A DNA stretch of 24,532 bases from an uncultured Coriobacteriaceae bacterium. GTDB lineage: Bacteria > Actinomycetota > Coriobacteriia > Coriobacteriales > Eggerthellaceae. The DNA lies in the NCBI GenBank assembly GCA_900539675.1, contig UQDJ01000026.1, forward strand, positions 1 through 24,532, in the 5' to 3' direction. The position numbers and the translations under genes are program-made. Under the pieces are notes generated by a model, which searched no databases, was not told the origin of the DNA, and was given only the letters and a program-made list of their open reading frames with translations. Shown here piece after piece: positions 22,880 to 24,532 of the stretch. The stretch's first letter is position 1, and every line of letters starts with the position of its first letter.

Positions 22880-24376
22880 ATGGATCAGCAATCCTTTGGA
22901 AAACGCTTAAAGCAAGCGCTTGCCAAGTGCGCTATGCGTCAGAGTGACTTAATCGAAGCTGCTGCTCAACGGGGAGTAAAACTAGGAAAAAGCCAGGTAA
23001 GCCAATATGTTAGTGGTAAGACTATTCCGCGAAGCGATACATTAGGACTGATCGCTTCAGTCTTGCAGGTGGATGCGGCATGGCTGTTAACGGGACAGGG
23101 TACTTCAGGCGAGACTGTAACTAATTCGCCTGCTCAGAAAGGTGAAATCATGCAACATGTGCGTGAATTTAAGAAATCGTCCAAACTTGATAACGTTCTT
23201 TACGATGTTCGTGGACCAGTTGTCGATGAGGCGCGACGTATGGAAGAAGCAGGCACACGAATTCTAAAACTCAATATAGGTAATCCGGCACCGTTTGGAT
23301 TCCGTACGCCGGATGAAGTGATTTACGACATGCGTCAACAGCTGACCGAATGCGAAGGCTACTCGGATTCAAAGGGTCTTTTTAGTGCCCGCAAAGCAAT
23401 CATGCAGTATGCGCAGCTCAAACATATTCCCAATGTTACGATGGATGATATTTACACCGGCAATGGAGTAAGCGAACTGATCAATTTATCCCTTTCAGCA
23501 CTCTTGGATGCTGGGGATGAAATCCTTATTCCTTCGCCTGATTATCCTCTGTGGACCGCATGCGCAACGCTTGCCGGTGGCAACGTTGTTCATTATCTTT
23601 GCGATGAACAGGCTGAATGGTATCCGGATATCGATGATATCAAGAAGAAGATCACTCCTCGAACCAAGGCTATTGTTATCATTAATCCCAATAACCCAAC
23701 GGGTGCACTCTACCCGCGCGAAGTACTGCAGGAAATCGTTGATGTTGCTCGCGAACATCAGCTGATGATTTTCTCTGATGAGATCTATGATCGTTTGGTA
23801 ATGGATGGTCAGGAGCATGTATCTATTGCATCGCTTGCACCTGATTTATTTTGTGTCACCTTCAGTGGCCTTTCGAAATCGCATATGATTGCAGGTTTTC
23901 GTATTGGCTGGATGATTTTATCGGGCAATAAAGCGGTGGCTCATGACTACATTTTGGGAATCAACATGTTGTCAAACATGCGCTTGTGCTCTAACGTACC
24001 CGCTCAATCGGTGGTTCAAACAGCTTTGGGGGGCCATCAAAGTGTCAACGATTATATCGTTCCGGGAGGACGTATTTATGAGCAGCGTGAGTACGTATAC
24101 AACGCCCTTAATGACATTCCGGGCATCAGTGTCGTGAAGCCTAAGGCGGCATTTTATGCATTTCCGAAGATAGACACGAAAAAATTCAACATTGTCAATG
24201 ATGAAAAGTTCGCACACGATCTGTTGGTCAATAAAAAGATCCTTATCGTGCAAGGCAGTGGTTTTAATTGGCAGGAACCGGATCATTTTCGTATTGTGTA
24301 TTTACCGCGTATCGAGATTCTTCGGGATGCCATGACTAAAATGAGTGATTTTTTCGCCTATTACCATCAGGTATAA
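22880..24376 (+). CDS. XRE-family HTH / AlaA-like aminotransferase fusion
   Basis: A 498-residue two-domain protein. Residues about 5-74 are an XRE/Cro-type helix-turn-helix (FGKRLKQALAKCAMRQSDL, then KSQVSQYVSGKTIPRSDTL and a VLQVDAAWLLTG end). A polar linker (75-90) leads to a complete class I aminotransferase (91-498) close to E. coli AlaA: VREFKKSSKLDNVLYDVRG, PSPDYPLW, INPNNPTG near 268-275, SDEIYD near 299-304 and FSGLSKSHMIAGFRIGWM with the PLP lysine K333. The enzyme half should exchange amino groups between alanine and 2-oxoglutarate. This order differs from MocR regulators, which use a GntR-type winged helix. GAAGGG precedes the start. The operator-like repeats upstream suggest autoregulation in response to PLP or amino acid state, which is inference. 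Confidence 0.92.
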   Translation: MDQQSFGKRLKQALAKCAMRQSDLIEAAAQRGVKLGKSQVSQYVSGKTIPRSDTLGLIASVLQVDAAWLLTGQGTSGETVTNSPAQKGEIMQHVREFKKSSKLDNVLYDVRGPVVDEARRMEEAGTRILKLNIGNPAPFGFRTPDEVIYDMRQQLTECEGYSDSKGLFSARKAIMQYAQLKHIPNVTMDDIYTGNGVSELINLSLSALLDAGDEILIPSPDYPLWTACATLAGGNVVHYLCDEQAEWYPDIDDIKKKITPRTKAIVIINPNNPTGALYPREVLQEIVDVAREHQLMIFSDEIYDRLVMDGQEHVSIASLAPDLFCVTFSGLSKSHMIAGFRIGWMILSGNKAVAHDYILGINMLSNMRLCSNVPAQSVVQTALGGHQSVNDYIVPGGRIYEQREYVYNALNDIPGISVVKPKAAFYAFPKIDTKKFNIVNDEKFAHDLLVNKKILIVQGSGFNWQEPDHFRIVYLPRIEILRDAMTKMSDFFAYYHQV

Positions 24377-24436
24377 AGCGAATATATAACGCAAGGATGT
24401 ATTTCGTTTACCTGTAGATCTCCCGGCTTTTAGGCT

Positions 24437-24468
24437 AAAAAAACAGCCGAAGTTTTCCTTCGGCTGTT
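24437..24468 (-). terminator. Rho-independent terminator after tRNA-Cys
   Basis: Read on the minus strand, AACAGCCGAAG (24468-24458) pairs with CTTCGGCTGTT (24452-24442) around a GAAAA loop, and the 3' arm runs into a seven-T tract (24443-24437). It lies 12 bases past the tRNA CCA end. In the plus direction the tract after the stem is poor, so it serves the tRNA transcript and at most weakly the converging aminotransferase gene. Confidence 0.85.
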
Positions 24469-24479
24469 GAACGCTCATA

Positions 24480-24532
24480 TGGAGGCGACGCCCGGATTCG
24501 AACCGGGGGTAAAGGCTTTGCAGGCCTCTGCC
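24480..24532 (-). tRNA. tRNA-Cys (GCA), 3' part; 5' end outside the window
   Basis: On the minus strand the sequence contains an anticodon arm GGCCTGCAAAGCC (loop CTGCAAA, anticodon GCA), a short variable region, a T arm CCCGG-TTCGAAT-CCGGG, the acceptor 3' strand CGTCGCC, the discriminator T and an encoded CCA. U73 together with the GCA anticodon are the known identity elements of cysteine tRNA. The D arm and 5' acceptor strand lie beyond the right edge. Confidence 0.93.

Noticed and set aside
1..24532. CRISPR arrays, insertion sequences, prophage or restriction systems
   Set aside because: No regularly spaced direct repeats of 24-40 bases, no transposase, integrase or terminase motifs, and no flanking target duplications were seen. 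The tRNA-Cys at the right edge could be an integration site, but nothing integrated is visible within the window.

Overview
The window looks like chromosomal DNA from an anaerobic or microaerophilic bacterium, most plausibly an actinobacterium of the class Coriobacteriia. That placement is an inference, not a search result. It rests on moderate G+C (judged by eye at a little under 50%), frequent GTG starts, a flavodiiron oxygen-detoxifying protein, the DapL route to lysine, and an XRE-domain/alanine-aminotransferase fusion. Nothing looks like a phage, a transposon or a CRISPR array.

Layout. 1-2020 (minus strand): the start of a small membrane protein, a flavodiiron protein and D-aminoacyl-tRNA deacylase (dtd). 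2154-6438 (plus strand): a hotdog thioesterase, then dapL followed closely by queD-queE-queC-queF, the four enzymes from dihydroneopterin triphosphate to preQ1 in queuosine synthesis (folE, tgt and queA are not here). 6472-10243: a YigZ/IMPACT protein (minus), a rhomboid protease (plus) and a HelD-like RNA polymerase-recycling ATPase (minus), whose 3' end overlaps the rhomboid gene by 8 bases.

10559-17343 (minus strand) is the most interesting block. It is a seven-gene set transcribed as pxpB-pxpC-accB-accC-ycsI-pxpA-ycsG. PxpA/B/C form the prokaryotic 5-oxoprolinase, YcsI belongs to the D-glutamate cyclase-related family, and YcsG is an NRAMP-fold carrier whose metal-binding residues are replaced. 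A biotin carrier protein and a biotin carboxylase sit between pxpC and ycsI, and no acetyl-CoA carboxyltransferase is nearby. PxpB and PxpC are homologous to the carboxyltransferase part of urea carboxylase, so the set may encode a split, biotin-dependent carboxylase acting in pyroglutamate metabolism. A long hairpin that can pair with the ycsG Shine-Dalgarno sequence separates the carrier gene from the enzyme genes.

17802-22618 (plus strand) holds two tandem YhgE/Pip membrane proteins with long extracytoplasmic helical regions. 22880-24376 encodes the XRE-HTH/aminotransferase fusion. It is preceded by a cluster of AGTTCAA-type inverted repeats suggesting autoregulation, and an in-frame internal start lies at the domain linker. 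The window ends in a partial tRNA-Cys with its terminator, both on the minus strand.

Short tandem repeats touch the stop codons of three unrelated genes (dtd, queD, pxpA), with unit lengths of 26, 16 and 20 bases. This recurring pattern is not explained by the annotated genes.
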